Shown in pieces: positions 24,357 through 33,272 of a DNA stretch of 44,068 bases (positions are counted from its first letter, which is position 1; each line of letters starts with the position of its first letter). The position numbers and the translations under genes are program-made. The stretch lies in contig JBPOHE010000071.1 of assembly GCA_052035915.1 (NCBI GenBank), forward strand, positions 1-44,068. Reading direction: 5' to 3'. The notes below the pieces were generated by a model, which had not been told where the DNA came from, did no database searches, and saw nothing but the letters and a program-made list of their open reading frames with translations. This DNA comes from JBPOHE01 sp052035915 (GTDB lineage: Bacteria > Pseudomonadota > Gammaproteobacteria > Chromatiales > Chromatiaceae).

Positions 24357-25260
24357 CGGCGAGGGGTTTCAGATAATTGATGGGGAGGTGGTCGCTTTCG
24401 TCGAAGGTAACCTCTTCCCAAGCCTGACGGTCGGCGAGAAGGGTTTTCAGCAAGCGGTTATTCAAGGCATGACCGGATTTATGACCGGAAAATGCGCCGA
24501 TAAGACTGTGGCCCAAAAGATACAGATCCCCTATGGCGTCCAGAATCTTATGCCTGACGAACTCATCCTCATATCTCAGGCCGTCTTCGTTGAGGATCCG
24601 ATAATCGTCCACGACAATGGCGTTATCCATACTGCCCCCCAAGGCCAGACGGTGCTGACGGAGCATCTCGATATCGCGCAAAAAGCCGAAGGTTCGAGCA
24701 CGGCTCACTTCCTTGACGAAAGAGGTGGAGGAAAAGTCTACTGAAGCCGCTTGGGGGCGCTCACGAAAGGCTGGATGATCGAAATCGATGGAGAAGCTGA
24801 CTTTGAAGCCGTTATAAGGTTCAAAACAGGCCCATTTATCTCCTTCTTGGACGCGAATCCTCCGCTTGATACGGATAAATCTTTTGGCTGCGGACTGTTC
24901 TTCCACCCCCGCCGACTGAATGAGAAAGACGAAGGGGCCAGCACTGCCATCCATGATCGGCACTTCAGGGGCACTGACATCGATATAGGCGTTGTCGATA
25001 CCCAGACCGGCGAGCGCGGACAACAGGTGTTCAACAGTAGAGATCTTGGTTCCCTGGTTCACCAAGGTGGTGGAAAGCCTCGTATCGCCGACGAACTCGG
25101 GACGGGCGGGTATGGGCACCGGATCGGGTAGATCGACCCGCCGAAAAACCACTCCGGTGTTGGGAGCCGCCGGTCGTAAAGTCAAGTAGACTTTTTCTCC
25201 GGTGTGAAGACCGACACCAGTGGCCCGGATCACGTTTTTCAGCGTTCTCTGTTTGATCAT
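24346..25260 (-). CDS. lpxC: UDP-3-O-acyl-N-acetylglucosamine deacetylase
   Basis: Zinc deacetylase catalysing the first committed step of lipid A synthesis. Zinc ligands and active-site residues are visible: His78 in STVEHLLSALAG, His237 and Asp241 in VRHKILDAIGD, and His264 in SGHKSGHALNNR. All align with the E. coli residues 79, 238, 242 and 265. At 304 residues it is of normal length. It is separated from the dcw cluster by a terminator and has its own promoter at 25408-25436, with a ~140-base leader. An upstream GGGAGAG precedes the ATG. Its 3' end overlaps the DUF721-like gene by 11 bases. Confidence 0.97.
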   Translation of the reverse strand: MIKQRTLKNVIRATGVGLHTGEKVYLTLRPAAPNTGVVFRRVDLPDPVPIPARPEFVGDTRLSTTLVNQGTKISTVEHLLSALAGLGIDNAYIDVSAPEVPIMDGSAGPFVFLIQSAGVEEQSAAKRFIRIKRRIRVQEGDKWACFEPYNGFKVSFSIDFDHPAFRERPQAASVDFSSTSFVKEVSRARTFGFLRDIEMLRQHRLALGGSMDNAIVVDDYRILNEDGLRYEDEFVRHKILDAIGDLYLLGHSLIGAFSGHKSGHALNNRLLKTLLADRQAWEEVTFDESDHLPINYLKPLAVSR

Positions 25261-25407
25261 AGTTATTGCTCTCCCGTCCCCATCGTACCAACAGACGCCT
25301 CCAGCCTGATGAACCGCCCCTCCCTGTCTTCACCCATCGTCACCCTTCCCTTATTGGCCGGCACGCCTCACCCCGCGACCCAATGATCGAATCGCACAAC
25401 TGTAGCC

Positions 25408-25436
25408 ATAGTAACACAGTTGCAAAATACTGACAA
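25408..25436 (-). promoter_or_regulatory. sigma70-type promoter of lpxC
   Basis: On the - strand TTGTCA (25436-25431) and TACTAT (25413-25408) are separated by exactly 17 bases. It lies between the ftsZ terminator and the lpxC start, so lpxC can be transcribed apart from the division cluster. The transcript would begin near 25401 with a ~140-base leader. Confidence 0.72.
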
Positions 25437-25453
25437 TTTCCCACGGCAAGAAA

Positions 25454-25501
25454 AAACCACCCCCTCCTCAGTCATTCCGACCGGAGATGAGGGGGTGGTT
25501 T
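25454..25501 (-). terminator. rho-independent terminator after ftsZ
   Basis: AAACCACCCCCTC (25454-25466) pairs with GAGGGGGTGGTTT (25489-25501): a perfect 13-bp stem with a 22-base loop. On the - strand the stem is followed by a T-rich run (GGTTTTTTCTTG). It lies 35 bases beyond the ftsZ stop and ends the dcw transcript. Confidence 0.9.
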
Positions 25502-25535
25502 CTGGAGCAGGAGGGGTTAACTACTGAACGCGGAA

Positions 25536-26705
25536 TCAGTCCGCCTGACGGCGAAGAAAAGCGGGAATATCGAGGTAATCCATGTCCACGGATTTGACCG
25601 GCTCCACCGTCGTCCCACGAGTAGCTTCCCGCTTGTCCCGAATAAAGGTCGGCCGCTCAATTTCCCGATAACCATCTGCCGGGAAGAAGGAGTCGAGTGG
25701 CTCGGATTGCACCAAGCGCACATGTGGCTCCTGGGACGCCTTTTTCTCCTGCTTTCCAAGGCCGGTTGCTACCACGGTCACTCGGATCTCGTCGCCCATG
25801 TCGGGATCGATCACCGTGCCGACTACTACAGTCGCATCGTCATGAGCGAACTCCTTGACGGTGCTCCCGACCTCGTCAAACTCGCCGATAGCGAGATCCA
25901 TACCACCGGTGATATTGACGAGAATGCCTCGCGCCCCGGCAAGATTGACGTCCTCCAACAGCGGACTGCGAATGGCCGCCTCGGCCGCCGCTCTGGCGCG
26001 GTTCTCGCCCCGCGCCGCGCCGGTACCCATCATCGACACCCCCATCTCCGACATGACCGTCTTCACATCGGCGAAATCGACATTGATCAGCCCGGGACGG
26101 GTGATCAATTCGGAGATGCCCTGGACAGCGTTGAGCAGGACATCATTGGCGGAGCTGAAGGCACTCAGCAGGCTCATATCCTTACCCAATACGGCCAAAA
26201 GTTTCTCGTTTGGGATGGTGATCAGCGAATCCACATGCTTGGAGAGTTCGGCGATGCCGGTCTCGGCCACACGCATTCGCTTGGTCCCCTCAAAGGAGAA
26301 GGGTTTGGTGACCACGGCCACCGTCAAGATACCTAGGGCCTTGGCGATCTCCGCCACTATGGGCGCCGCTCCCGTCCCCGTGCCGCCTCCCATGCCGGCA
26401 GTGATAAACACCATATCCGCGCCGACCAGACTTTCCTGAATACGGTCCCGGTCCTCCAGGGCCGCCTGCCGCCCTACCTCGGGGTTGGTGCCGGCACCTA
26501 GACCCTTGGTGATGCCGGCCCCCAGTTGCAGGATATTGCGCACCTGAATGCCTTTGAGGGCCTGGGCATCGGTATTGGCACAAATGAATTCGACCCCGGC
26601 CATCTCTGCGTTGACCATATGGTTGACCGCATTGCCACCCCCTCCGCCGATACCTATAACCTTGATGATTGCGTTCTGACTATGGGTATCCATCAATTCA
26701 AACAT
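25536..26705 (-). CDS. ftsZ: cell division tubulin FtsZ
   Basis: GTP-binding tubulin homologue that forms the division ring. The tubulin signature GGGTGTG is at 106-112. The conserved C-terminal peptide DYLDIPAFLRRQAD (last 14 residues) binds FtsA and ZipA. The start is ATG 26705 with GGAGGAATGAGCG just upstream (GGAGGA about 7 bases away); the frame upstream to 26753 is not conserved. Length 389 is normal. It is 62 bases downstream of ftsA, the only substantial gap in the cluster, and could hold an extra promoter. It is the last gene of the dcw transcript. Confidence 0.98.
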   Translation of the reverse strand: MFELMDTHSQNAIIKVIGIGGGGGNAVNHMVNAEMAGVEFICANTDAQALKGIQVRNILQLGAGITKGLGAGTNPEVGRQAALEDRDRIQESLVGADMVFITAGMGGGTGTGAAPIVAEIAKALGILTVAVVTKPFSFEGTKRMRVAETGIAELSKHVDSLITIPNEKLLAVLGKDMSLLSAFSSANDVLLNAVQGISELITRPGLINVDFADVKTVMSEMGVSMMGTGAARGENRARAAAEAAIRSPLLEDVNLAGARGILVNITGGMDLAIGEFDEVGSTVKEFAHDDATVVVGTVIDPDMGDEIRVTVVATGLGKQEKKASQEPHVRLVQSEPLDSFFPADGYREIERPTFIRDKREATRGTTVEPVKSVDMDYLDIPAFLRRQAD

Positions 26706-26767
26706 TCGCTCATTCCTCCACCACGCCGCTGACTCTGTAGCTACATACAACAAACCATTGGAAAAAA

Positions 26768-28003
26768 TTAGAAATTCCCCTGAAACCAGCTTTTCATGCG
26801 CTCGATTATCGCTTTCACCCCGCCGCCCGAGCGGATCTCGTCCCGGCGTGCCAAGCGATTTTTTTGCGCGAACAACAACAACCCTACGCCGGTGGCGTAG
26901 ATCGGGTTACGAACCACATCCACCAGGCCGGTTACATACCTGGGAAGCCCCATTCTGACCTGCATATGGAAAACCTCTTCCGCAAGCTCGATCAGCCCTT
27001 CCATTTTCGAGCTGCCTCCCGTCAGGACGATACCACCGGCGATGACATCCTCGAAACCACTGCGCCTCAATTCCGCCTGCACCAAATTGAGTAGTTCCTC
27101 ATACCTGGGCTCGACCACCTCCGCCAAGGTTTGACGTGACAGGCGGCGGGCCGGCCGGTCGCCGATGCTCGGTACTTCGATGCTTTCACCGCTCCGGGCG
27201 AGTTGGGTGAGGGCACAGGCATACTTGATCTTGATCTCTTCGGCAAACTGGGTGGGAGTACGCAAGGCTACGGCGATATCGTTGGTCACCTGATCGCCGG
27301 CGATAGGGATGACCGCGGTATGGCGAATGGCCCCTTCGGTGAACACCGCCATATCCGTGGTTCCGCCACCAATATCCACCAGACAGACACCCAGCTCCTT
27401 TTCATCTTCGTTCAGGACCGAATAGCTGGAGGCCAGTTGCTGCAACACCAGATCATCGACCTCCAGACCGCAACGCCGCACGCACTTGTCGATGTTCTGC
27501 GCCGCGCTCACCGCCCCGGTCACCATGTGTACCCGGGCTTCCAGCCGCACCCCCGACATCCCTATGGGTTCCAGGATCCCATCCTGGTTATCGATGACGA
27601 ATTCCTGGGGAAGGATATGCAGGATCTTCTGATCCGCCGGTATGGCTACCGCGCGGGCCGCGTCGATGACCCGGTCCACATCGCTCTGGGTCACCTCTTT
27701 ATCCCGGATCGCCACGATGCCGTGGGAGTTGAGACTGCGGATATGACTGCCAGCAATCCCAGCGTAGGCGGAATGGATCTCGCAACCGGCCATGAGTTCG
27801 GCTTCTTCCACCGCTCGCTGCACCGACTGCACCGTAGAGTCGATGTTGACTACCACCCCTTTTTTCAATCCGCGCGATGGATGGGATCCGATGCCGATAA
27901 CCTCGATATCTCCTTCGGGTTTGACTGCGCCCACGATGGCCACCACCTTGGAGGTACCGATGTCCAGACCAACGATGATGTTCTTGTCAGACTTCTTGTT
28001 CAT
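26768..28003 (-). CDS. ftsA: cell division actin-like ATPase FtsA
   Basis: Membrane-tethered actin homologue linking FtsZ filaments to the inner membrane. It opens with NIIVGLDIGTSKVVAIVG (ATPase phosphate-1 motif) and has LVDIGGGTTDMAVF (phosphate-2) and GIVLTGGSSKMEGL (adenosine motif). The end, IERMKSWFQGNF, is the amphipathic helix that holds the protein to the membrane. 411 residues is typical. The first 17 bases overlap the ftsQ 3' end. Confidence 0.97.
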   Translation of the reverse strand: MNKKSDKNIIVGLDIGTSKVVAIVGAVKPEGDIEVIGIGSHPSRGLKKGVVVNIDSTVQSVQRAVEEAELMAGCEIHSAYAGIAGSHIRSLNSHGIVAIRDKEVTQSDVDRVIDAARAVAIPADQKILHILPQEFVIDNQDGILEPIGMSGVRLEARVHMVTGAVSAAQNIDKCVRRCGLEVDDLVLQQLASSYSVLNEDEKELGVCLVDIGGGTTDMAVFTEGAIRHTAVIPIAGDQVTNDIAVALRTPTQFAEEIKIKYACALTQLARSGESIEVPSIGDRPARRLSRQTLAEVVEPRYEELLNLVQAELRRSGFEDVIAGGIVLTGGSSKMEGLIELAEEVFHMQVRMGLPRYVTGLVDVVRNPIYATGVGLLLFAQKNRLARRDEIRSGGGVKAIIERMKSWFQGNF

Positions 28004-28925
28004 TCCAGCCCAGTCTCCAACCCGGCGCCGGGGGCGTCCCCTGTCTTCCGAGCGTCACACGCGCCGAGCCTTTGGACGTTGGCTTCACCGGCTCTTCTTG
28101 TGGTTCTATATGTTTCCAACGCACCGCCATGCCGTTGGCGTAACGCAAATCCACCCGTTCCAGGCCAGCGACATTACCAACGGCCGTCAGCGTGGGAAAA
28201 AAATGGAGAAAACGCTCTAGACGGTCTCCCTGGGCGTCTCTACCCATGACCAGTACCAGCCCATCATTCAGCGTCAAGGACCAAGAACCTCGTGCATCCA
28301 ACATCACCTTGACCAAGTGCAACTTGTATTTTTCCAATACCCGTACAAGCAGCTGATAGGCACCAAGCATGTGCCACTCGCTCCCGGGAGGGCCATCCAA
28401 CCAGGGTAAATCCGTTGGTAGGCGGCCATCCTCCGGGTAAAAGGTCTGACCTTCAGCCGTGAGCAAACCCTTCTCCCCCCAACGGGCATACGCCTTGCGT
28501 TCGACGACCCGCAACGACAACTGATCAGGCCAGATTCGGCGTACCCGCGCACTCTCGACCCAGGCGAGCTGTTCCGCGGCACGCTTCACCACCCCGACGT
28601 CCACCCCGAAAAAACCGCTCCGGATTTCATGAGAGATAGCCTGCTCGACGGTATTTCGTTGCAAATTAACAACATCCCCCTCGATTTTTACCAGACGAAT
28701 AGGAAGGGTGGCCGGATCGCGCAACCATTTGATCAATCCATAGCCCGCCCCAAGCATCGCACCACCGAGACAGAAGCTCAGCAGCCATCCCAACCAGCCC
28801 ACGGCCTGACGATGACGCCGCTTTCTTACCTGCGTCCGTCCTCCAAAGCGGGCACTCGTACGAGGGACGATCGGCAAGATGACGGAGGCGGATTCTCGCC
28901 TGATTGGGCGACGAAACAATCTCAA
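27987..28925 (-). CDS. ftsQ: cell division protein FtsQ
   Basis: Bitopic protein of the FtsQLB complex in the divisome. There is a basic cytoplasmic N-terminus, one membrane helix at about 42-67, a POTRA domain (from IRLVKIEGDVVNLQRNTVEQAI) and a beta domain. The start used is TTG 28925, three bases after the ddl stop, with GGATAGGG ahead; another in-frame start further in is possible, since no ATG fits. Length 312 is a little longer than E. coli FtsQ. It overlaps ftsA by 17 bases. Confidence 0.93.
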   Translation of the reverse strand: MRLFRRPIRRESASVILPIVPRTSARFGGRTQVRKRRHRQAVGWLGWLLSFCLGGAMLGAGYGLIKWLRDPATLPIRLVKIEGDVVNLQRNTVEQAISHEIRSGFFGVDVGVVKRAAEQLAWVESARVRRIWPDQLSLRVVERKAYARWGEKGLLTAEGQTFYPEDGRLPTDLPWLDGPPGSEWHMLGAYQLLVRVLEKYKLHLVKVMLDARGSWSLTLNDGLVLVMGRDAQGDRLERFLHFFPTLTAVGNVAGLERVDLRYANGMAVRWKHIEPQEEPVKPTSKGSARVTLGRQGTPPAPGWRLGWNEQEV

Positions 28926-28928
28926 TCC

Positions 28929-29858
28929 CTATCCCCTTTCCAAGCTGGTGCAGAGTATGCGCCAGACCAGTTCATCGAAATCGATGCCACGATGCCGGGC
29001 CGCCATGGGCACCAAGCTGTGATCGGTCATGCCGGGCACCGTATTCACCTCAAGGCACCAACACTGCCCCCTAGCGTCCCGAATCAGGTCCACCCGTCCC
29101 CAACCCGTCGCCCCGATCGCACGAAAGGCCTCAAGGGCAATGGCCTGCAACTCCTGCTCTATCGTCGCTGGAAGACCGCAGGGGCAAAGATAGCGGGTCG
29201 AATCCGCCAGATATTTGGCCTCGTAGTCGTAGAAAGTTCGTGGAGTCTCTAGACGGATCAAAGGCAAGGCCTCATCAGCGAGGAGGGCGCAGGTATACTC
29301 CTCACCCAGGATCCAATGTTCCGCCAATACCTCATTGTCGTAGGCCGCAGCCGCTTGCCAAGCCGTAGCGAGATCATCGGCATCGGTGACTCGTGTCACC
29401 CCGATACTCGACCCCTCCCGAACCGGCTTCACCGCCAGGGGGAATCCCATCGCACAGGCTAAGGACAGGTCCGCTTCACTTCGCAGCACGGCAAACTCCG
29501 GAGTAGGTATCTCCAATCCTTTCCAAAGCAATTTGGTACGGTGCTTGTCCATACCAATGGCCGAGCCCAAAACGCCACTTCCCGTATAAGGAATCGCTGC
29601 GATATCCAAAGCCCCCTGAATCTGGCCGTCTTCTCCACCACGACCATGCAGAGCGATAAACACCCGATCATAGCCTTCCTGTTTGAGCACGGCGATTACA
29701 TCAACATCCGGGTCCACCGCCTGCGCCTTTACACCCCGTCGTAACAGGGCCTGCAGTACAGCATCACCGCTTCGCAGAGAAACCGCCCGTTCCGCTGACC
29801 GCCCCCCCATAAGCACGGCCACTCGCCCGAAATCCTTCGCCTCGATATTCTGGTTCAC
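28929..29858 (-). CDS. ddl: D-alanine--D-alanine ligase
   Basis: ATP-grasp ligase that makes the D-Ala-D-Ala dipeptide for peptidoglycan. Family blocks: VAVLMGGRSAER near the start, ALHGRGGEDGQIQG, VKPVREGSSIGV, and GWGRVDLIRDARGQCWCLEVNTVPGMTDHSLVPMAA with the metal-binding Glu/Asn. At 309 residues it is the DdlB type, in its usual place between murB and ftsQ. The GTG start at 29858 overlaps the murB stop by 4 bases. Confidence 0.97.
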   Translation of the reverse strand: MNQNIEAKDFGRVAVLMGGRSAERAVSLRSGDAVLQALLRRGVKAQAVDPDVDVIAVLKQEGYDRVFIALHGRGGEDGQIQGALDIAAIPYTGSGVLGSAIGMDKHRTKLLWKGLEIPTPEFAVLRSEADLSLACAMGFPLAVKPVREGSSIGVTRVTDADDLATAWQAAAAYDNEVLAEHWILGEEYTCALLADEALPLIRLETPRTFYDYEAKYLADSTRYLCPCGLPATIEQELQAIALEAFRAIGATGWGRVDLIRDARGQCWCLEVNTVPGMTDHSLVPMAARHRGIDFDELVWRILCTSLERG

Positions 29859-30754
29859 ACTTGTTCGCCTAAGATTTTGACCTCGGTCTGCAGACGGATA
29901 CCACTCGCCTGCTCCACCTTCTCTTGCATTAATTGAATCAGGGCTTCAATGTCCGCCGCCTTGGCTTCTCCAAGGTTGAGGATAAAGTTGGCATGCTTGG
30001 GGGAAACTTCAGCGTTACCGATCCGATGCCCTTTGAGACCAACCGTCTCAATCAGCCTACCGGCAAAGTCTTCAGGAGGGTTACGAAATACCGAACCGCA
30101 ACTCGGCAGGCCAATAGGCTGGCTGGTCCCCCGTTTATCCAGCAGGGTTTTGATCTGTGACAAACTCGCTTCGACATCACCTTCCCGCAATCCGAAGCTG
30201 GCGGCCAAAAACCACTCTCCTTCCATAGCCTCCACACGGCGATACCCTACCGAAAATTCATCCGGACGCCGGTAGCGAATTACGCCACGGCGATCCATGG
30301 TTTCCACCTGCTCCACCCAACACCAAGTCTCGCTGCCGAAGGCCCCGGCATTCATAGCCAAAGCCCCGCCCACGGTACCAGGTATCCCGGCAAAAAACTC
30401 CAGCCCACTGAGTCCAAGTCTGGCGGCGAAACGGGCAAGCTGGGCACAGGCTACCCCCGCTTCGGCTCGAATACCCTTTGGTTTAACTTGGGTGAGACCG
30501 GCCAGGCGTCCTTGGGTGGCGATAACCGTACCGGCAAAACCTCCGTCACGCACCAGAAGATTGCTGCCGAGACCCAACCACAGCAAGGGCTCATCCGGAT
30601 CAAGCTGGGCCAGAAAAACCGCCAGATCCTCGGTATCCGCCGGGCGATAAAAACGCCGTGCCGGTCCGCCGACCCGCCATGAAGTATGCCGAGCCATGGG
30701 TTCATCCAGCAACAACTCCCCTCGAAGCCTAATGACAGGGGTAACCTGAGTCAT
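29855..30754 (-). CDS. murB: UDP-N-acetylenolpyruvoylglucosamine reductase
   Basis: FAD- and NADPH-dependent enzyme that reduces the enolpyruvyl group to make UDP-MurNAc. GLGSNLLVRDGG at 61-72 is the FAD-binding block; GIPGTVGGALAMNAGAFG and the catalytic-serine block PSCGSVFRNP follow. It lacks the tyrosine loop of the longer E. coli form, so it is the short MurB type (299 residues). It overlaps both neighbours, murC and ddl, by 4 bases, in an order typical of the dcw cluster of purple bacteria. Confidence 0.96.
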   Translation of the reverse strand: MTQVTPVIRLRGELLLDEPMARHTSWRVGGPARRFYRPADTEDLAVFLAQLDPDEPLLWLGLGSNLLVRDGGFAGTVIATQGRLAGLTQVKPKGIRAEAGVACAQLARFAARLGLSGLEFFAGIPGTVGGALAMNAGAFGSETWCWVEQVETMDRRGVIRYRRPDEFSVGYRRVEAMEGEWFLAASFGLREGDVEASLSQIKTLLDKRGTSQPIGLPSCGSVFRNPPEDFAGRLIETVGLKGHRIGNAEVSPKHANFILNLGEAKAADIEALIQLMQEKVEQASGIRLQTEVKILGEQV

Positions 30755-32199
30755 CCGCTCGTTTCCTTCCCAACTAGAAGTTGAGGTAATTGAGCCGCTA
30801 TGGCTCCAATATCACCGGCTCCGAGCAGTATCAGCACATCATCGTCCTTCACCAGGGTGGCAAGCATATCAGGCAGGTCGGTGATCGGATCGACGAAAAT
30901 GGGATCTACCTGACCTCTGATCCGCAGGGCACGAGCGAGCGAACGCCCATCAGCACCCAGCACCGGATGCTCGCCCGCCGGATAGACCTCGGCCAGAATA
31001 AGCACATCCACCCTGGAGAGCACGCGGACAAAATCCTCGAACTGATCTTGGGTACGGGAATAACGGTGAGGCTGAAAAGCCACCACCAAACGTCGGCGAG
31101 GCCATACATCCCGCGCCGCCTGTAAAGTGGCTGCGATCTCTTGGGGGTGATGTCCATAATCGTCCACCAGCGACAGACATCTGCCATCAGCCAGCACCAG
31201 ATCCCGAACTTGAAACCGCCGATCGATGCCGGCAAATTCGGCCAGTGCCTTGCGGATGCTGTTATCCCGCACCCCAATCTCCCTGGCGACCGCTATGGCG
31301 GCCAGGGAATTCAACACATTATGTCCTCCCGGGAGATTCAGACGGATCTCCAACTCCGAGGAACCATCGGCAAACCTCACCCGAAACTGACTCCCCAGCC
31401 CGCTGATTTGGCGATCCAGTGCCTGAACATCAGCCTCGGCAGAGGTGCCATAGGTACAGACTGGTCTGTTAATGAGGGGCAACACGCGGCGAATTTGAGG
31501 ATCATCAATACAAAGCACCGCATGACCATAGAACGGTAGATGGTGGAGAAACTCGACGAAGGTCTCCTTCAACCGTTCGAAATCCCCTCCGTAAGTCGCC
31601 ATGTGATCGGCATCGATATTGGTAACCACGGCCAGCATTGGCTGCAGGTAAAGAAATGAGGCATCGCTCTCATCCGCTTCGGCCACCAAATAACGTCCCC
31701 CACCCAGCCGGGCATTGACCCCGGCGCTATTCAGACGCCCACCGATGACGAAGGTAGGGTCCTGGCCATCCTCGGCAAGGATACTGGCGATCAGACTGGT
31801 GGTGGTCGTCTTACCATGGGTACCGGCTACTGCGATGCCGTAGCGGAAACGCATCAACTCCGCCAACATCTCCGCCCGAGGGACCAGGGGGATACGCTGT
31901 TCTCTGGCAGCGAGCACTTCCGGATTGTCCGGCTTCACGGCACTGGAAACGACAACGACGTCACAGCCGTTCACGTGTTCTCGCCCATGACTGATCATTA
32001 TCTGGGCACCGAGGGTACGTAGGCGCTCCGCTACCTTGGAATCGCGGATGTCGGACCCGGAGACCCGGTAACCCAGGGTAAGCAGAACCTCGGCGATGCC
32101 GCTCATTCCTGCTCCACCGATCCCGACAAAATGTATATGGCGAATGCGTCCCATAGCCGCCGGACTATGTGCCATCCCAAGATGCTGCTCGTGGCTCAT
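30751..32199 (-). CDS. murC: UDP-N-acetylmuramate--L-alanine ligase
   Basis: First Mur ligase, adding L-Ala to UDP-MurNAc. The glycine-rich start HIHFVGIGGAGMSG and the P-loop GTHGKTTTT (about 126-134) are present. ATG 32199 is preferred because it overlaps the murG stop as ATGA, like other junctions here; ATG 32217 would add six residues inside murG. Length is 482. The central ATP-binding and C-terminal ligase parts (DDYGHHPQEI, FQPHRYSRT) are intact. Confidence 0.96.
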   Translation of the reverse strand: MSHEQHLGMAHSPAAMGRIRHIHFVGIGGAGMSGIAEVLLTLGYRVSGSDIRDSKVAERLRTLGAQIMISHGREHVNGCDVVVVSSAVKPDNPEVLAAREQRIPLVPRAEMLAELMRFRYGIAVAGTHGKTTTTSLIASILAEDGQDPTFVIGGRLNSAGVNARLGGGRYLVAEADESDASFLYLQPMLAVVTNIDADHMATYGGDFERLKETFVEFLHHLPFYGHAVLCIDDPQIRRVLPLINRPVCTYGTSAEADVQALDRQISGLGSQFRVRFADGSSELEIRLNLPGGHNVLNSLAAIAVAREIGVRDNSIRKALAEFAGIDRRFQVRDLVLADGRCLSLVDDYGHHPQEIAATLQAARDVWPRRRLVVAFQPHRYSRTQDQFEDFVRVLSRVDVLILAEVYPAGEHPVLGADGRSLARALRIRGQVDPIFVDPITDLPDMLATLVKDDDVLILLGAGDIGAIAAQLPQLLVGKETSG

Positions 32200-33272
32200 G
32201 CCATGAGCTCCCGACACACTTCCGCTACTTCTACAGCCGCCTGCGGGTGCGCTAAAGAACGGGCGGCAATCGCCATATCCATCAAACGGGATTTCTCCCG
32301 CAACAAACCACCGATTTCGACCGCCAAACGCCCAGGAGTGAGTTCGCTCTGTGGTAACAGCACAGCCGCTCCCCTGGTAACAAATCGCTCGGCATTGCGG
32401 GTCTGGTGATCGTCAACGGCATAGGGATAGGGGATCAAGACTGACCCCAGACCGGTCGCCGCCAATTCAGCAAGGGTGAGTGCCCCAGCCCGACATACAA
32501 CCAGATCCGCCCAAGCATAGGATTCAGCCATATCGGCGATAAATTCCACCACTCTGGCCTGGAGACCAAGACCGGTATAAGCGGACTGGGTGGCCTCAAC
32601 TTTCCCCCTTCCAGCCTGATGCCATACCTCGGGTCGCAGTTCTGGGGCTATCTGGACAAGCGCCTGAGGCACCCCCTGATTAAGAGCTGCCGCTCCCTGT
32701 GACCCTCCCAAGACAAGTAGACGCTTACTCCCTCGGCGCTCGGCAAAGCGGACTTCCGGTGTGGGCAATGCGGCGATCTCTGTCCGTACAGGATTGCCGG
32801 TAAGCCTAGGGTGTCTGGTCACTGGGAAGCTGCCAGGAAAGGCCTCCAGTACCTGGGAGGCAATATGGGCCAGCCAGCGGTTGGTCATCCCGGGAATGGC
32901 ATTCTGTTCATGAATCACGAGAGGAATTCCCAGCAGCCGCGCCACTATTCCGCCGGGACCGGTTACAAAACCTCCCATACCCAGCACAGCCGACGGACGC
33001 TCCTGCTGCAACACCTCCCATGCCTCGATCAGGGCACGTCCAAGGGTGATGGGCGCCGTCAGCCACCTCCAAAAACCTTTTCCCCGCAAACCAGCCACCC
33101 GTATCCAGCGAATGGGAATTCCAGCCGCAGGAACCACTTGAGACTCCAGTCCCCCATGGTGCCCCAACCAGAGCACTTCGATTCCCTGACGTTGCATCTC
33201 TTCAGCAACCGCCAAGGCCGGAAACACATGGCCTCCGGTACCTCCTGCCATTACCACCACCCTGAATGCCAT
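32196..33272 (-). CDS. murG: lipid II synthase (UDP-GlcNAc transferase) MurG
   Basis: Peripheral membrane glycosyltransferase that adds GlcNAc to lipid I. GGTGGH at 10-15 is the N-terminal donor/acceptor loop, with HEQNAIPGMTNRWLA and the later GGSQGAAALNQ and YPYAVDDHQTRNAE blocks. Length 358 is normal. Its start shares one base with the ftsW stop (TGATG), and its stop overlaps murC by 4 bases. Confidence 0.97.
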   Translation of the reverse strand: MAFRVVVMAGGTGGHVFPALAVAEEMQRQGIEVLWLGHHGGLESQVVPAAGIPIRWIRVAGLRGKGFWRWLTAPITLGRALIEAWEVLQQERPSAVLGMGGFVTGPGGIVARLLGIPLVIHEQNAIPGMTNRWLAHIASQVLEAFPGSFPVTRHPRLTGNPVRTEIAALPTPEVRFAERRGSKRLLVLGGSQGAAALNQGVPQALVQIAPELRPEVWHQAGRGKVEATQSAYTGLGLQARVVEFIADMAESYAWADLVVCRAGALTLAELAATGLGSVLIPYPYAVDDHQTRNAERFVTRGAAVLLPQSELTPGRLAVEIGGLLREKSRLMDMAIAARSLAHPQAAVEVAEVCRELMA

